Assembly: GCA_046330255.1 (NCBI GenBank)
Contig: JAXLTC010000001.1
Location: 558,001 to 622,000, forward strand
Direction of reading: 5' to 3'
Source: JBBSBL01 sp046330255
GTDB taxonomy: Bacteria > Actinomycetota > Thermoleophilia > Solirubrobacterales > Solirubrobacteraceae
DNA length: 64,000 nucleotides
In this document: one piece after another, positions 42,003-49,905 of the stretch
How positions within the stretch are numbered: position 1 is the stretch's first letter
How the letters are laid out: each line of letters begins with the position of its first letter
Program-made: the position numbers and the translations under genes
The notes under the pieces: generated by a model
Told to the model about the DNA's origin: nothing
Databases searched by the model: none
What the model saw: only the letters and a program-made list of their open reading frames with translations

Positions 42003-42899
42003 TCACCGCTTCGCGCGGCTCTCGTGCGGCCCCGCCTGAAGGAGGGCGCCCTCCCGCACTCCTCCGCGCACCGCGAGCAGGGTCGCCCCGAACGCCGTGG
42101 ACCCGGCCTCGAGCAGCACGATCGCCGCCGGCAGCAACGCGACCCGGCGGGCGTCGAGCCCCATCCGGGACGCGACCTGAGCCGCGGGGCCCGCGAGCAG
42201 CTCGGCGAGCCCCGCGCGAAGCGAGCCGGGCCCGAGCTCCGCTCCGGCCACGCGCACGAGCGAGGTCGCGCCGCCGCCGACGGCGAGCGCGCGGTCGACC
42301 GAGGGCGCCCCGAGCGCCGCGAACGCGGCGCGCACCCCCTCGCGCGCGGCGTCCACCTCAGCGCCCGAGGGCGGGTCGCCGGCGAACCAGCGGGCGGCGA
42401 CGTCGGCCGAGCCGAGCCCCGGGGAGCCGTACCACGAGGGCGACTCGCCGGGACAGCCGGCGATGAGCTCGGTGGAGCCGCCGCCTACGTCGATCACCCC
42501 GACCGTCTCCCCCGTCCGGCAGCCGCCCTCCGGCGCCGCGGTCGCGCCCAGGAACGCGAGCTCCGACTCCTCTCGGGGCGAGAGCACCTCGACGGGGCGG
42601 CCGGCGCCCTCCGCGATGGCGGCCGCAAGCGCGTAGCCGTTGGGAGCCCGCCGGATCGCGGCCGTGCCGAGGACCCTAACGCTCTCCGCGCCGCGCTCGC
42701 GGGCGCGCCGCTCCTGGGAGGCGACCACCTGTGCGACGTCCGCGATCAGGTCGCGGGCGAGCGGCCGGCCCGTCGCCACCGCCCGCGCGAGCGGCGTGAA
42801 CACGCGCTCGTGATCGACCTCGCGCAGCTTTCCGCCCTCGACGTCGGCCACCAGCAGGCGCGTGGTGTTCGAGCCGATGTCGATGCATGCGCGCCGCAC
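42003..42899 (-). CDS. Ppx/GppA family exopolyphosphatase
   Basis: 298 residues from a GTG. The ASKHA fold has phosphate-1 CIDIGSNTTRLLVADV, GTAAIRRAPNG, phosphate-2 GVIDVGGGSTELI and LAVGGGATSLV. It lacks the C-terminal HD-like part of long E. coli Ppx, which is the usual short actinobacterial form. It hydrolyses polyphosphate or pppGpp. A TAGGGT hexamer lies 8 bases upstream of the GTG. Confidence 0.92.
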   Translation of the reverse strand: MRRACIDIGSNTTRLLVADVEGGKLREVDHERVFTPLARAVATGRPLARDLIADVAQVVASQERRARERGAESVRVLGTAAIRRAPNGYALAAAIAEGAGRPVEVLSPREESELAFLGATAAPEGGCRTGETVGVIDVGGGSTELIAGCPGESPSWYGSPGLGSADVAARWFAGDPPSGAEVDAAREGVRAAFAALGAPSVDRALAVGGGATSLVRVAGAELGPGSLRAGLAELLAGPAAQVASRMGLDARRVALLPAAIVLLEAGSTAFGATLLAVRGGVREGALLQAGPHESRAKR

Positions 42900-42937
42900 C
42901 CGCGCCGACCCTACCCGCCTGGGATGATGCCGCTCCC

Positions 42938-43795
42938 GTGAGCCGCGACGACGCGATCCTCGTCCGAGACCTGCGCAAGTCCTACGACGCCGTCGAGGCC
43001 GTGCGCGGCATCGGCTTCTCGGTGCGCCGCGGCGAGGTGTTCGGTCTGCTGGGGCCCAACGGGGCGGGGAAGACGACGACCGTCGAGATCCTCGAGGGCT
43101 ACCGCTCGCGCTCCGGCGGCGACGTCGCCGTGCTCGGCCTCGACCCCGGCGAGCGCCCCCGCGCGCTGCGGGAGCGGATCGGCATCGTGCTGCAGGCGAC
43201 CGGCATCTACCGCCATATCACGGTGCGCGAGGCGATCTCCCATTTCGCCTGCCTCTACCCCGAGCCACGGGACGTCGACGAGGTGATCGCGCTGGTCGGC
43301 CTGGAGGGCAAGGAGGGCTCGCGCACGCGCACGCTCTCGGGCGGGCAGCTGCGGCGCCTGGACCTCGGCCTCGCGCTCGTCGGGGATCCTGAGCTGATCT
43401 TCCTCGACGAGCCCACGACCGGCTTCGACCCGGCCGCCCGGCGCGCGGCGTGGGACACGATCCGCTCGCTCAAGCACCTCGGGAAGACCGTCCTGCTGAC
43501 CACGCACTACCTCGACGAGGCGCAGGCGCTGGCCGACCGGGTCGCGATCGTCAAGGACGGGCAGATCCTGGTCGAGGGCGCGCCGGCCGAGCTCGGCGCG
43601 CGCGACGGCGCGGCGCGCTACAGGGTGAGCTGGCGCGACGCGAGCGGCGTCCCGCACCAGGAGGAGGTCGAGGACCCGACGCGGCTGCTGCACGAGCTGA
43701 CCGGCGCGGCGCTGGCGAACGGCGGGCGCCTGGAGGGCCTGAGCGTGACCCGCCCGTCGCTGGAGGACGTATATCTGGAGCTGACGGCCGAATGA
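42938..43795 (+). CDS. ABC transporter ATP-binding protein (ABC-2 exporter type)
   Basis: 285 residues from GTG 42938. Walker A GPNGAGKTT, signature LSGGQLRRL, Walker B LIFLDEPTTGFDP and the H-loop TTHYLDEA are intact; the C-terminal 60 residues match the drug/daunorubicin-type ATPase tail. GTG 42938 is chosen because the ABC domain begins 10 residues later and the divergent ppx gene starts at 42899. Coupled by ATGA-like overlap to the permease gene. Confidence 0.92.
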   Translation: MSRDDAILVRDLRKSYDAVEAVRGIGFSVRRGEVFGLLGPNGAGKTTTVEILEGYRSRSGGDVAVLGLDPGERPRALRERIGIVLQATGIYRHITVREAISHFACLYPEPRDVDEVIALVGLEGKEGSRTRTLSGGQLRRLDLGLALVGDPELIFLDEPTTGFDPAARRAAWDTIRSLKHLGKTVLLTTHYLDEAQALADRVAIVKDGQILVEGAPAELGARDGAARYRVSWRDASGVPHQEEVEDPTRLLHELTGAALANGGRLEGLSVTRPSLEDVYLELTAE

Positions 43796-44553
43796 GCGGC
43801 TCCTCCCCCGGCGTCGCCGCGCTCGCCTGGCGCCAGTACCGGCTGGAGCGCAAGCTCTTCTGGCGCAACCCAAGCGCCGCGTTCTTCAACTTCATGCTGC
43901 CGCTGCTGTTCCTCGCGCTGTTCGGCGCGATCTTCTCCGGGAACCAGTCGAACCTGAACGTGATCATCCCGGGGATCGCGGGCATGAGCATCATGGCGAC
44001 GACGTTCTCGGCGCTTGCCTTCAACCTGGTCTACCTGCGCGAGTCCGGCGTGCTGAAGCGGATGCGCGGAACGCCGCTGCCGGGCGTCGCCTATCTGGCC
44101 GGCATCGCCGGCAACGCCGTGACCAACGCGACGCTCCAGATCGCGATCGTGGTCGTGGCGGGACGCGTGTTCTTCGACATCGGCTGGCCGAAGAACTGGG
44201 GCGAGCTCGTCCTCTTCCTGGTCGCCGGGGTGGTGTGCTTCGCCTCGCTGGGCGTCGCGTTCTCGCACGTGATCCCGAACTTCGACTCCGCGCCCGCGTA
44301 TGTCAACGCGGTCTTCCTCCCGATGATCTTCATCTCGGGCGTCTTCTACGACGTCGACGAGGCCCCCAAGTTCCTGCGCGACATCGCCGAGGTGCTGCCG
44401 CTCACGCACGTGATCGACGGGCTCTCGGGCGCGATGGTCACGGGCCGCGGGATCGGCGACAACCTGACGGGTCTTGTGATCGTCGGCCTGTGGTCGGCCG
44501 TGGGGATCGTGCTCGCCGTGCGCGGCTTCTCGTGGGAGCAGAAGCGGTCGTAG
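43792..44553 (+). CDS. ABC-2 type transporter permease
   Basis: 253 residues with six hydrophobic helices (first about 25-48). The ABC-2 pattern is LKRMRGTPLP after helix 2 and FISGVFYDVDEAPKFLRDIAEVLPLTH before helix 6. It pairs with the preceding ATPase to export an unknown compound (drug, lipid or polysaccharide). Its ATG overlaps the ATPase stop. Confidence 0.92.
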   Translation: MSGSSPGVAALAWRQYRLERKLFWRNPSAAFFNFMLPLLFLALFGAIFSGNQSNLNVIIPGIAGMSIMATTFSALAFNLVYLRESGVLKRMRGTPLPGVAYLAGIAGNAVTNATLQIAIVVVAGRVFFDIGWPKNWGELVLFLVAGVVCFASLGVAFSHVIPNFDSAPAYVNAVFLPMIFISGVFYDVDEAPKFLRDIAEVLPLTHVIDGLSGAMVTGRGIGDNLTGLVIVGLWSAVGIVLAVRGFSWEQKRS

Positions 44554-44614
44554 GCGGCGCCCTACGACGGTCGCGACGCGGCCTACCATCCTCTGAACGA
44601 CCCCGGATCCCGGC

Positions 44615-44644
44615 GGGTACCAGATCTGGTACCCCGTGAAACCC
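44615..44644. repeat. Palindromic repeat with core GGTACCAGATCTGGTACC, copy 2
   Basis: The exact reverse complement of 5483-5512 over 30 bases. Here the second outer arm (GTGAAACCC) is kept but the first is lost, so the element is asymmetric. It sits between two converging genes (stops at 44553 and 44687), where a hairpin could help end both transcripts. Confidence 0.9.
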
Positions 44645-44686
44645 GACGGTCGCGAGGAAGCCTGGCCCGGAGGTGACCCGGCGATC

Positions 44687-45301
44687 TCAGGGCCGCCACG
44701 CGGCCGGCGGCGACCCGCTGATCTCGACGGGCACCGCGGCGAGCGGCGAGCGCTCCCACTCGTCGCGCAGCAGCGAGTGGGTGACCACGTCGTAGACGCG
44801 CTCGCCGTGGCGGTGCCAGCGGCGCAGCGTGCCCTCGGGCCGGAAGCCCAGGCGCTCCAGCGCGCGCCGCGAGCGCCCGTTCTCGACGGCCGCGTAGGCG
44901 CCCAGGCGCTCGAGGCCCAGCGTACGGAACGCGAGCGCGGCGACCAGCGCCTTCGACTCCGCGTTGGCGCCGCTGCCCCAGTGCGCCCGGCCCAGCCAGG
45001 TGCCGACGACCGCGCGGCGGTCGCGTCGCGAGAGCTCCGAGATCCCGGTCACGCCGAGGACGGCGCCGTCCCCGAGCCGCACGACCAGGAAGTCCATCTG
45101 CCGACCCGCCGCGCGGTCGGCCGCCAACCCGTCAACGTAGGCGCGCGGCTCGTCCTCGCGCTCGTAGGGGCCCCAGGAGAAGAAGCGAACGACCTCGGGG
45201 TCGCGACCCAGCTCCATGAGCGCAGGCGCGTCGGCCGGGACGGCGAAGCGCAGCCCGAACTCGGGGCCGCGCAACTCGAGCTCCGGCGCCTCGCCTCGCA
45301 C
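44687..45301 (-). CDS. GNAT N-acetyltransferase (RimJ/RimL-like)
   Basis: 204 residues from GTG 45301. The GNAT fold shows ALMELGRDPEVVRFFSW, the acetyl-CoA loop region WGSGANAESKALVAALAF and the RimJ/RimL hallmark ENGRSRRALERLGFRPEG. Likely transfers an acetyl group to a protein N-terminus or small amine. A TAGCAT hexamer 8 bases before the GTG supports this start. Divergent from the second phosphoesterase. Confidence 0.9.
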   Translation of the reverse strand: MRGEAPELELRGPEFGLRFAVPADAPALMELGRDPEVVRFFSWGPYEREDEPRAYVDGLAADRAAGRQMDFLVVRLGDGAVLGVTGISELSRRDRRAVVGTWLGRAHWGSGANAESKALVAALAFRTLGLERLGAYAAVENGRSRRALERLGFRPEGTLRRWHRHGERVYDVVTHSLLRDEWERSPLAAVPVEISGSPPAAWRP

Positions 45302-45327
45302 GGCCGGCGATGCTATAGCTGGAGGCC

Positions 45328-46014
45328 GTGCTCGCCCTGCTCTACGACGTCCACGGCAACCTGCCGGCGCTCGACGCGGTCCTGGCGGACGCCCGCGAGC
45401 AGGGCGCAGACCGCTACCTGCTCGGCGGCGACTACGCGCTGTTCGGGGCCTTCCCCCGCGCGACGGTCGAGCGGCTGCGCAGGCTTCGCCCCGTGACATG
45501 GCTGCGCGGGAACGGCGAGCGCTGGACCGCCGAGCCGGCGACCGCTCCCGGCGACGAGGTCGTCCAGGGCGCGATCGCCGCCGCGCGCGCGGACCTGGGC
45601 GACGCGATGGTCTCCGATCTCGCGGCCGTTCCCTTCCAGACGGTCCTGGACGGCACGCGCTACTGCCACGCCTCGCCGGTCTCCGACGTGCGCTCGTTCC
45701 TGCCCGAGCCGGCCGACGACGAGGCCGAGCTGCTGGCCGGCGTCGGCGAGGGCCGGCTCGTGTTCGGGCACACCCATCTCCCGTTCGAGCGCACCGCCGC
45801 GAGCGGCGTGGCGCTCGTGAACCCGGGGAGCGTCGGGATGCCGTTCGACGGCGACGTGCGCGCCGCCTACGCGCTCGTGCGCGACGATGGGAGCGTCGAG
45901 CATCGCCGGGTGGGCTACAACCGGGCGCGCACGCTCGCCGAGTTGCGCGAGCGATTCGGCTCGGAGGGCTGGGCCGCGACCGTGCTGCACCGGATCGAGA
46001 CCGCGTCGTTCTGA
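45328..46014 (+). CDS. Calcineurin-like phosphoesterase with altered metal motif
   Basis: 228 residues, GTG start. The N-terminal DVHGN, GGDYALFG, YCHASP, GHTHLPF and NPGSVGMPFDG are those of the YfcE family. The block that is normally GNH(D/E) reads GNGE, so the catalytic histidine is a glycine. It may have lower activity or a different metal arrangement. Paralogue of the intact gene at 7005. Confidence 0.85.
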   Translation: MLALLYDVHGNLPALDAVLADAREQGADRYLLGGDYALFGAFPRATVERLRRLRPVTWLRGNGERWTAEPATAPGDEVVQGAIAAARADLGDAMVSDLAAVPFQTVLDGTRYCHASPVSDVRSFLPEPADDEAELLAGVGEGRLVFGHTHLPFERTAASGVALVNPGSVGMPFDGDVRAAYALVRDDGSVEHRRVGYNRARTLAELRERFGSEGWAATVLHRIETASF

Positions 46015-46036
46015 GCCGCCGCCGGCCGCCGTGGCG

Positions 46037-46057
46037 AACGGCGGCAACGAAGGAGCC
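46037..46057 (+). repeat. 21-nt dispersed repeat, copy 2
   Basis: Begins AACGGCGGCAACGAAGG; exact match over 21 bases to 35576-35596. Lies in the spacer between the phosphoesterase and glycosidase stops. The rest of that spacer (46058-46178) is GC-rich and holds no gene that I can support. Confidence 0.8.
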
Positions 46058-46178
46058 TCGCCGCCGGCGGCCGTGTCGCCCGAACCAACCGCCAATGCCT
46101 CCTTCCTAGCCGCAGTTCGCGACGTAACAGGCGCCCCGCAGTGCCCGAGCGGCGCCCGGGCGCCCGCAGGCAGCGGAG

Positions 46179-47354
46179 CTAGCCCCCGCCGCAGATCGCT
46201 ACCGGCGGCCCCTTCGCGCCGCGCCGCAGGAACGCGACCCAGGCCCGCGCGGACGGCGACAGCGCGCCGCCGGGGTGGACGATCCCGTACCAGTCCTCCT
46301 CGCTCGCCGGATTGCGCTCGGGCGTGGTCCAGGTGTACGGGTAGATCGCGCGGATCCCGCAGTCCGAGCGGGCGAGCACGTCCGCGACGGCCGGCAGGTC
46401 GATCGCCCGCTGCCCCTCGGGCTTGTAGTGCCCGCTCGTCGCCGGGCTTGTCACCCACCCGTACTCGGTCACCCAGAGCGGCACGTCGCCCAGGCCGGCC
46501 GCGCGCAGGGCGGCGCGGCGCTTGCGCACCTCCTCCGCCGTCCCGGGGACGGTCGGCGAGTACGGATGGATCGCGACCCCGTCGATCGATCCGCGCAGGG
46601 CGGGCACAGCACCGACCATGTCGGCCACGTAGCTCTCGTAGGCGTTGGTCAAGCCGCCCACCAGCACGGTGGCGCCCGGGTCGGCCGCATGGATCGCGGC
46701 GCGCGCGCCCGCGTACATCCGTGCGTAGAGCGCCGCATCCGGCTGGCCGCCCCAGAAGTGGGTCGAGTTCTCCTCGTTCCAGATCTCCCAGGCGCGGATC
46801 GGACGGGCGGGCACGTCCGGGTGCGTGCGCCAGAACTCGCCGCCGGGGCCGTAGCGGCGGGCGGCGGCGCCCGCGAAGGCGGCGTAGTCGGCCGGGTTGC
46901 GCGGCGGCCCCTTGCGCGGAGCGGGGACGCCGGACGCCCAGGCGGGCGCGTAGTCGATGATCGGGAGCCATGCGATCCCGCTGCGCGCGAGGCTCGACGC
47001 GACCCAGTCGCCGAAACGCCAGTCGTAGGCGTGGCGCCCGGCCACCGGGGGCGCGCGCTCGGTCGCCTCCCAGAACAGGTCGCTGCGCGCGTTGCGGATG
47101 CCCGCCGCGCGGGCCAGCCGCAGCAGCGGCGCGGCGCGAGCGTCGTCGAACGGGGCGTCGTTGAAGACCCGGTTGAGGTTCATCCCGAGCGTGACGCCGG
47201 AGCCGGCCTGCGCGGGCCCGGGCACGGTCCGCGCGGTGGTGCCCGGCGGGACCGTCCCCGTTCCGCCGCCGCCTCCCCCGCCCGTCGAGAGCGCGATAAC
47301 GAGCACGGTCACGGCAACCAGCGCCGCCGCCACGAGAAGTCTTCCGCGGCTCAT
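46179..47354 (-). CDS. Membrane-anchored glycoside hydrolase, clan A-like
   Basis: 391 residues. An N-terminal anchor (about residues 4-24) and a Gly/Thr linker precede a TIM-barrel glycosidase. The acid/base NE is in WEIWNEEN, and the nucleophile in WVTEYGW, the layout of GH39/GH5-like families. Other conserved pieces are NARSDLFWEA and HPYSPT. It probably cuts extracellular or cell-wall glycans. The start ATG 47354 is 77 bases from the divergent GpgS start. Confidence 0.85.
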   Translation of the reverse strand: MSRGRLLVAAALVAVTVLVIALSTGGGGGGGTGTVPPGTTARTVPGPAQAGSGVTLGMNLNRVFNDAPFDDARAAPLLRLARAAGIRNARSDLFWEATERAPPVAGRHAYDWRFGDWVASSLARSGIAWLPIIDYAPAWASGVPAPRKGPPRNPADYAAFAGAAARRYGPGGEFWRTHPDVPARPIRAWEIWNEENSTHFWGGQPDAALYARMYAGARAAIHAADPGATVLVGGLTNAYESYVADMVGAVPALRGSIDGVAIHPYSPTVPGTAEEVRKRRAALRAAGLGDVPLWVTEYGWVTSPATSGHYKPEGQRAIDLPAVADVLARSDCGIRAIYPYTWTTPERNPASEEDWYGIVHPGGALSPSARAWVAFLRRGAKGPPVAICGGG

Positions 47355-47431
47355 CGGCGGCGAGCATGACGGTCGCCGCGCCCGCGCGCGCCGCCGGGCG
47401 CCCGGCCGTGCGTCATGCTTGGGCGCGAGCC

Positions 47432-48352
47432 ATGCACGCCGCACGCAGCTGGCACCGCCGCAACAGCTTCCACCACGCCTCCTTCCCGGTCGGGTGGCTG
47501 GCCGCTCAGCGCGCCGAGACCGTCTCGATCTGCCTCCCGGCGCGCGACGAGGCCGCGACGATCGGACCGATCGTCGACGCGCTGGTGCCGCTGCTGGAGG
47601 CCGGCGTCGCCGACCAGCTCGTGGTGGTCGACGACTCCGGCGACGGGACCGGCGCGATCGCCGCGGCGCGCGGCGCCGAGGTGCACCGGCAGTGCGATCT
47701 GCGGCCGGAGCTGGGCCCCGTGCTCGGCAAGGGCGATGCGATGTGGCGCGCGCTCGGCGTGCTGAGCGGAGACATCGTGTGCTTCCTGGACGCGGACTCC
47801 CGCGCGTTCGGCGCGCACTTCGCGAGCGGCCTGCTCGGCCCGCTGGTCGCGCGCGAGGAGCTGCGCTTCGTGAAGGCGTTCTACCGGCGTCCGTTCCGCC
47901 AGGGCGGGGTCACGCTCGACGAGGGCGGCGGCCGTGTCACCGAGCTCACGGCGCGACCGCTGCTGAACTGCTTCTACCCCGAGCTGGCCGGCTTCCACCA
48001 GCCGCTCGCGGGCGAGATCGCGGCACGGCGGGAGCTGCTCGAGCGGCTCCCGTTCCTGACCGGCTACGCGGTCGACGTGGCGCTGCTGATCGACGCCTGG
48101 CGCGAGGCCGGGCTGGACGCGCTCGCGCAGGTCGACCTCGACGTGCGCCACAACGACCACCAGCCGCTGCGCGAGCTCGGCCCGATGGCCTCGGCGGTGC
48201 TGCGCGCGGTCACCTCGCGCCTGGAGCGCGAGGGCCGCCTGGCGCCCGCCGGCGGCGACGGCTACCTCGCGCCCGTGGCCGGCGGCCTCGAGTCGCGCGC
48301 GGTCGATCTGGTCGAGCGGCCACCGCTCGTCGGGCTGCGTGCCGCGGCCTGA
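47432..48352 (+). CDS. gpgS: Glucosyl-3-phosphoglycerate synthase
   Basis: 306 residues from ATG 47432; an in-frame ATG at 47366 would add 22 Ala/Arg-rich residues but would lie on top of the divergent gene's promoter. GT-A fold of family GT81: ICLPARDEAATIG, VVVDDSGDG, the metal-binding DxD in FLDADSR, GKGDAMWRAL, and acceptor-site features ending in DVRHNDHQPL. It joins glucose (from NDP-glucose) to 3-phosphoglycerate, the first step towards glucosylglycerate and methylglucose polysaccharides. The N-terminal RNSFHH is also typical. Confidence 0.9.
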   Translation: MHAARSWHRRNSFHHASFPVGWLAAQRAETVSICLPARDEAATIGPIVDALVPLLEAGVADQLVVVDDSGDGTGAIAAARGAEVHRQCDLRPELGPVLGKGDAMWRALGVLSGDIVCFLDADSRAFGAHFASGLLGPLVAREELRFVKAFYRRPFRQGGVTLDEGGGRVTELTARPLLNCFYPELAGFHQPLAGEIAARRELLERLPFLTGYAVDVALLIDAWREAGLDALAQVDLDVRHNDHQPLRELGPMASAVLRAVTSRLEREGRLAPAGGDGYLAPVAGGLESRAVDLVERPPLVGLRAAA

Positions 48353-48369
48353 CCGGCGCGCGGCACGCC

Positions 48370-48933
48370 CTACGTCCGGCCGCAGACGGGCCAGGGTGCG
48401 GCCCCGCGCGCGCGGTAGAGCCGCAGCGCGATCCGGTCCTGGGTGCGCTCGGAGGCGCGAGCGGGGTCGCCGCGACCGCCGTGCGCCCGCCAGGTGCCGC
48501 GGTCGAACTGGTACTTCCCGCGGTAGGTCCCGCCCGCGGAGATCGCGCGCGGGTCGCCGCCGGACTCGCAGATCGCTATCCGCCGCAGGATCGCGGGCAG
48601 CCGAACCGCTCGCTGGCGCCTGTGACGGCGGGCGTGGTAGACCCGCCCGATCCTGCCCCGCAGGCCGAGCGTGCGCCGGGTCGCGGGCCCCACGAGACCG
48701 TCGACGGCGAGGCCGTGCCGGCGCTGGAAGCGCTTCACCGCGCGCAGGGTCCGCGGGCCGAACACGCCGTCGGCCGGGACGTGCAGCGCGCGCTGGATCC
48801 GCGCGACGCCGGGCCCGCGGTCCCCCCGGCGGACCGAGGCCGCCATGGCGGGCGCGGCCACGAGCAGCGCGATCGCGATCGCCGCGACGACGGATCGCGG
48901 GACCGATCTCCCGACAGGTCGGCTGGATGGCAT
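48370..48933 (-). CDS. Secreted Rpf/transglycosylase-like protein with peptidoglycan-binding domain
   Basis: 187 residues. The signal peptide (about 1-31, ending AAPAMAA) is followed by a PG_binding_1 domain (RRGDRGPGVARIQRALHV, DGVFGPRTLRAVKRFQRRHG) and a C-terminal resuscitation-factor-like lysozyme domain (catalytic Glu in IAICESGGDPRAIS, YRGKYQFDRGTWRAHGG). It should cleave peptidoglycan outside the cell. Expression is predicted to be under the c-di-AMP riboswitch in its leader. Confidence 0.92.
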   Translation of the reverse strand: MPSSRPVGRSVPRSVVAAIAIALLVAAPAMAASVRRGDRGPGVARIQRALHVPADGVFGPRTLRAVKRFQRRHGLAVDGLVGPATRRTLGLRGRIGRVYHARRHRRQRAVRLPAILRRIAICESGGDPRAISAGGTYRGKYQFDRGTWRAHGGRGDPARASERTQDRIALRLYRARGAAPWPVCGRT

Positions 48934-48937
48934 GCGG

Positions 48938-49095
48938 CGTTCTCCCTTCGCTTCCGGCGCCTACGAGGTGAGCTGACGGGCTCGCGCTGAAGCTGCGCTA
49001 CGCCGCTGTGGCGGCGACTCGCCCCTGGAAAGGCCACGGCCCTCCCGATGGGTCCCCCGTTCCCCGCCGTGCGGTCCGGCGGGGACTCGGCGCTA
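48938..49095 (-). promoter_or_regulatory. c-di-AMP riboswitch (ydaO/yuaA class)
   Basis: The minus-strand leader of the Rpf-like gene shows the class hallmarks: GCCGAGTCCCCGCCGG near 49090, CGGGGGACCCATCGGG near 49055, a GGGGCGAGTCGCC stretch near 49022, and the highly conserved 3' block CCCGTCAGCTCACCTCGTAG (48980-48961) followed by GGAAGCGAAGGGAGAACG. In actinobacteria this riboswitch sits before Rpf and other wall-hydrolase genes, exactly as here. Binding of c-di-AMP normally turns expression off. Ends about 4 bases before the ATG. Confidence 0.92.
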
Positions 49096-49160
49096 TGTCA
49101 TCTGCTGCGAGGCGGCAGTGTAGCGGGATTTCCCTGCTCGCCGCCCGCTTCCGGCGCGGG

Positions 49161-49886
49161 TCAGCCCCCAGCGGCCAGCGCGGCGAACCGCCGGGCCATC
49201 TCCGTCGCGACCGCGGCGTTGGCCGCGTGGCACTCCGCCGACTCCGCCAGCAGAGCGTCCGGATCGACGCCGGCCGCGCGCAGCCGCTCTCTGCTGTCGG
49301 CCACCCACCCGGCGATGATCGCGGGATCGACCTCGACGTGGAACTGGATCCCCCACGCGGGCGCCCCGTCGACGCGGAACGCCTGGTTGCCCTCGCCGGC
49401 GCGCGCGAGCAGGCGCCCGCGCGGCGGCACGGCAAACCCGTACTCGTGCCACTGGAACCCCTTGTACGCGGCCGCCGGGAGTGCGCCCATCACGGGGTCG
49501 CGCCCGGCGCCGCCGACCGGATCGACGCCCAGCCACCCGACCTCCAGGCGCCCGATCGGGCCGGCCTCGCCGCCCGCGGCCTGCGCGAGCAGCTGGCCGC
49601 CCAGGCACACGCCGAGCACGGGCGTCCCCCCTGCCAGCGCCTCGCGCGCGAGCTCCCGCGACACGGCGAGCCATGGATGCTCGGCGTCCTGGGAGGGATG
49701 CGCCTCGCTGCCGAGCACGACGAGCCCGGCGGCGCCGTCGAGCGCCGGGCGCGCGTCGCCGCGCGCGCGCCAGATCTGGAGCTCGCAGCCCGCCGCCCGC
49801 AGCGGCGCCTCGAGCAGCCCGAGCGGCGCGTCGGGGTCGTGTAGCGCGACGACGATCCGTGGCGCGGCGTCGTGCATCTCGATCAA
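49161..49886 (-). CDS. Class I glutamine amidotransferase-like protein
   Basis: 241 residues. The nucleophile elbow GVCLGGQLLAQAAG carries the catalytic Cys, and GIQFHVEVD the His and Glu of the triad. The ligand side resembles GMP synthase-like GATases that stand alone. Substrate unknown; it may remove gamma-glutamyl groups. A second ATG three codons later is possible. The 5' end of this gene's message lies 20 bases from the deacetylase stop. Confidence 0.88.
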   Translation of the reverse strand: MIEMHDAAPRIVVALHDPDAPLGLLEAPLRAAGCELQIWRARGDARPALDGAAGLVVLGSEAHPSQDAEHPWLAVSRELAREALAGGTPVLGVCLGGQLLAQAAGGEAGPIGRLEVGWLGVDPVGGAGRDPVMGALPAAAYKGFQWHEYGFAVPPRGRLLARAGEGNQAFRVDGAPAWGIQFHVEVDPAIIAGWVADSRERLRAAGVDPDALLAESAECHAANAAVATEMARRFAALAAGG

Positions 49887-49905
49887 TCCCCGGCGGCTAC
49901 GGGCG

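Noticed and set aside
46058..46178. Inverted partner of the 21-nt repeat near GCCTCCTTCCTAGCCG
   Set aside because: Only about eight bases (AAGGAGGC) match in inverted orientation, which is not enough to call a stem.
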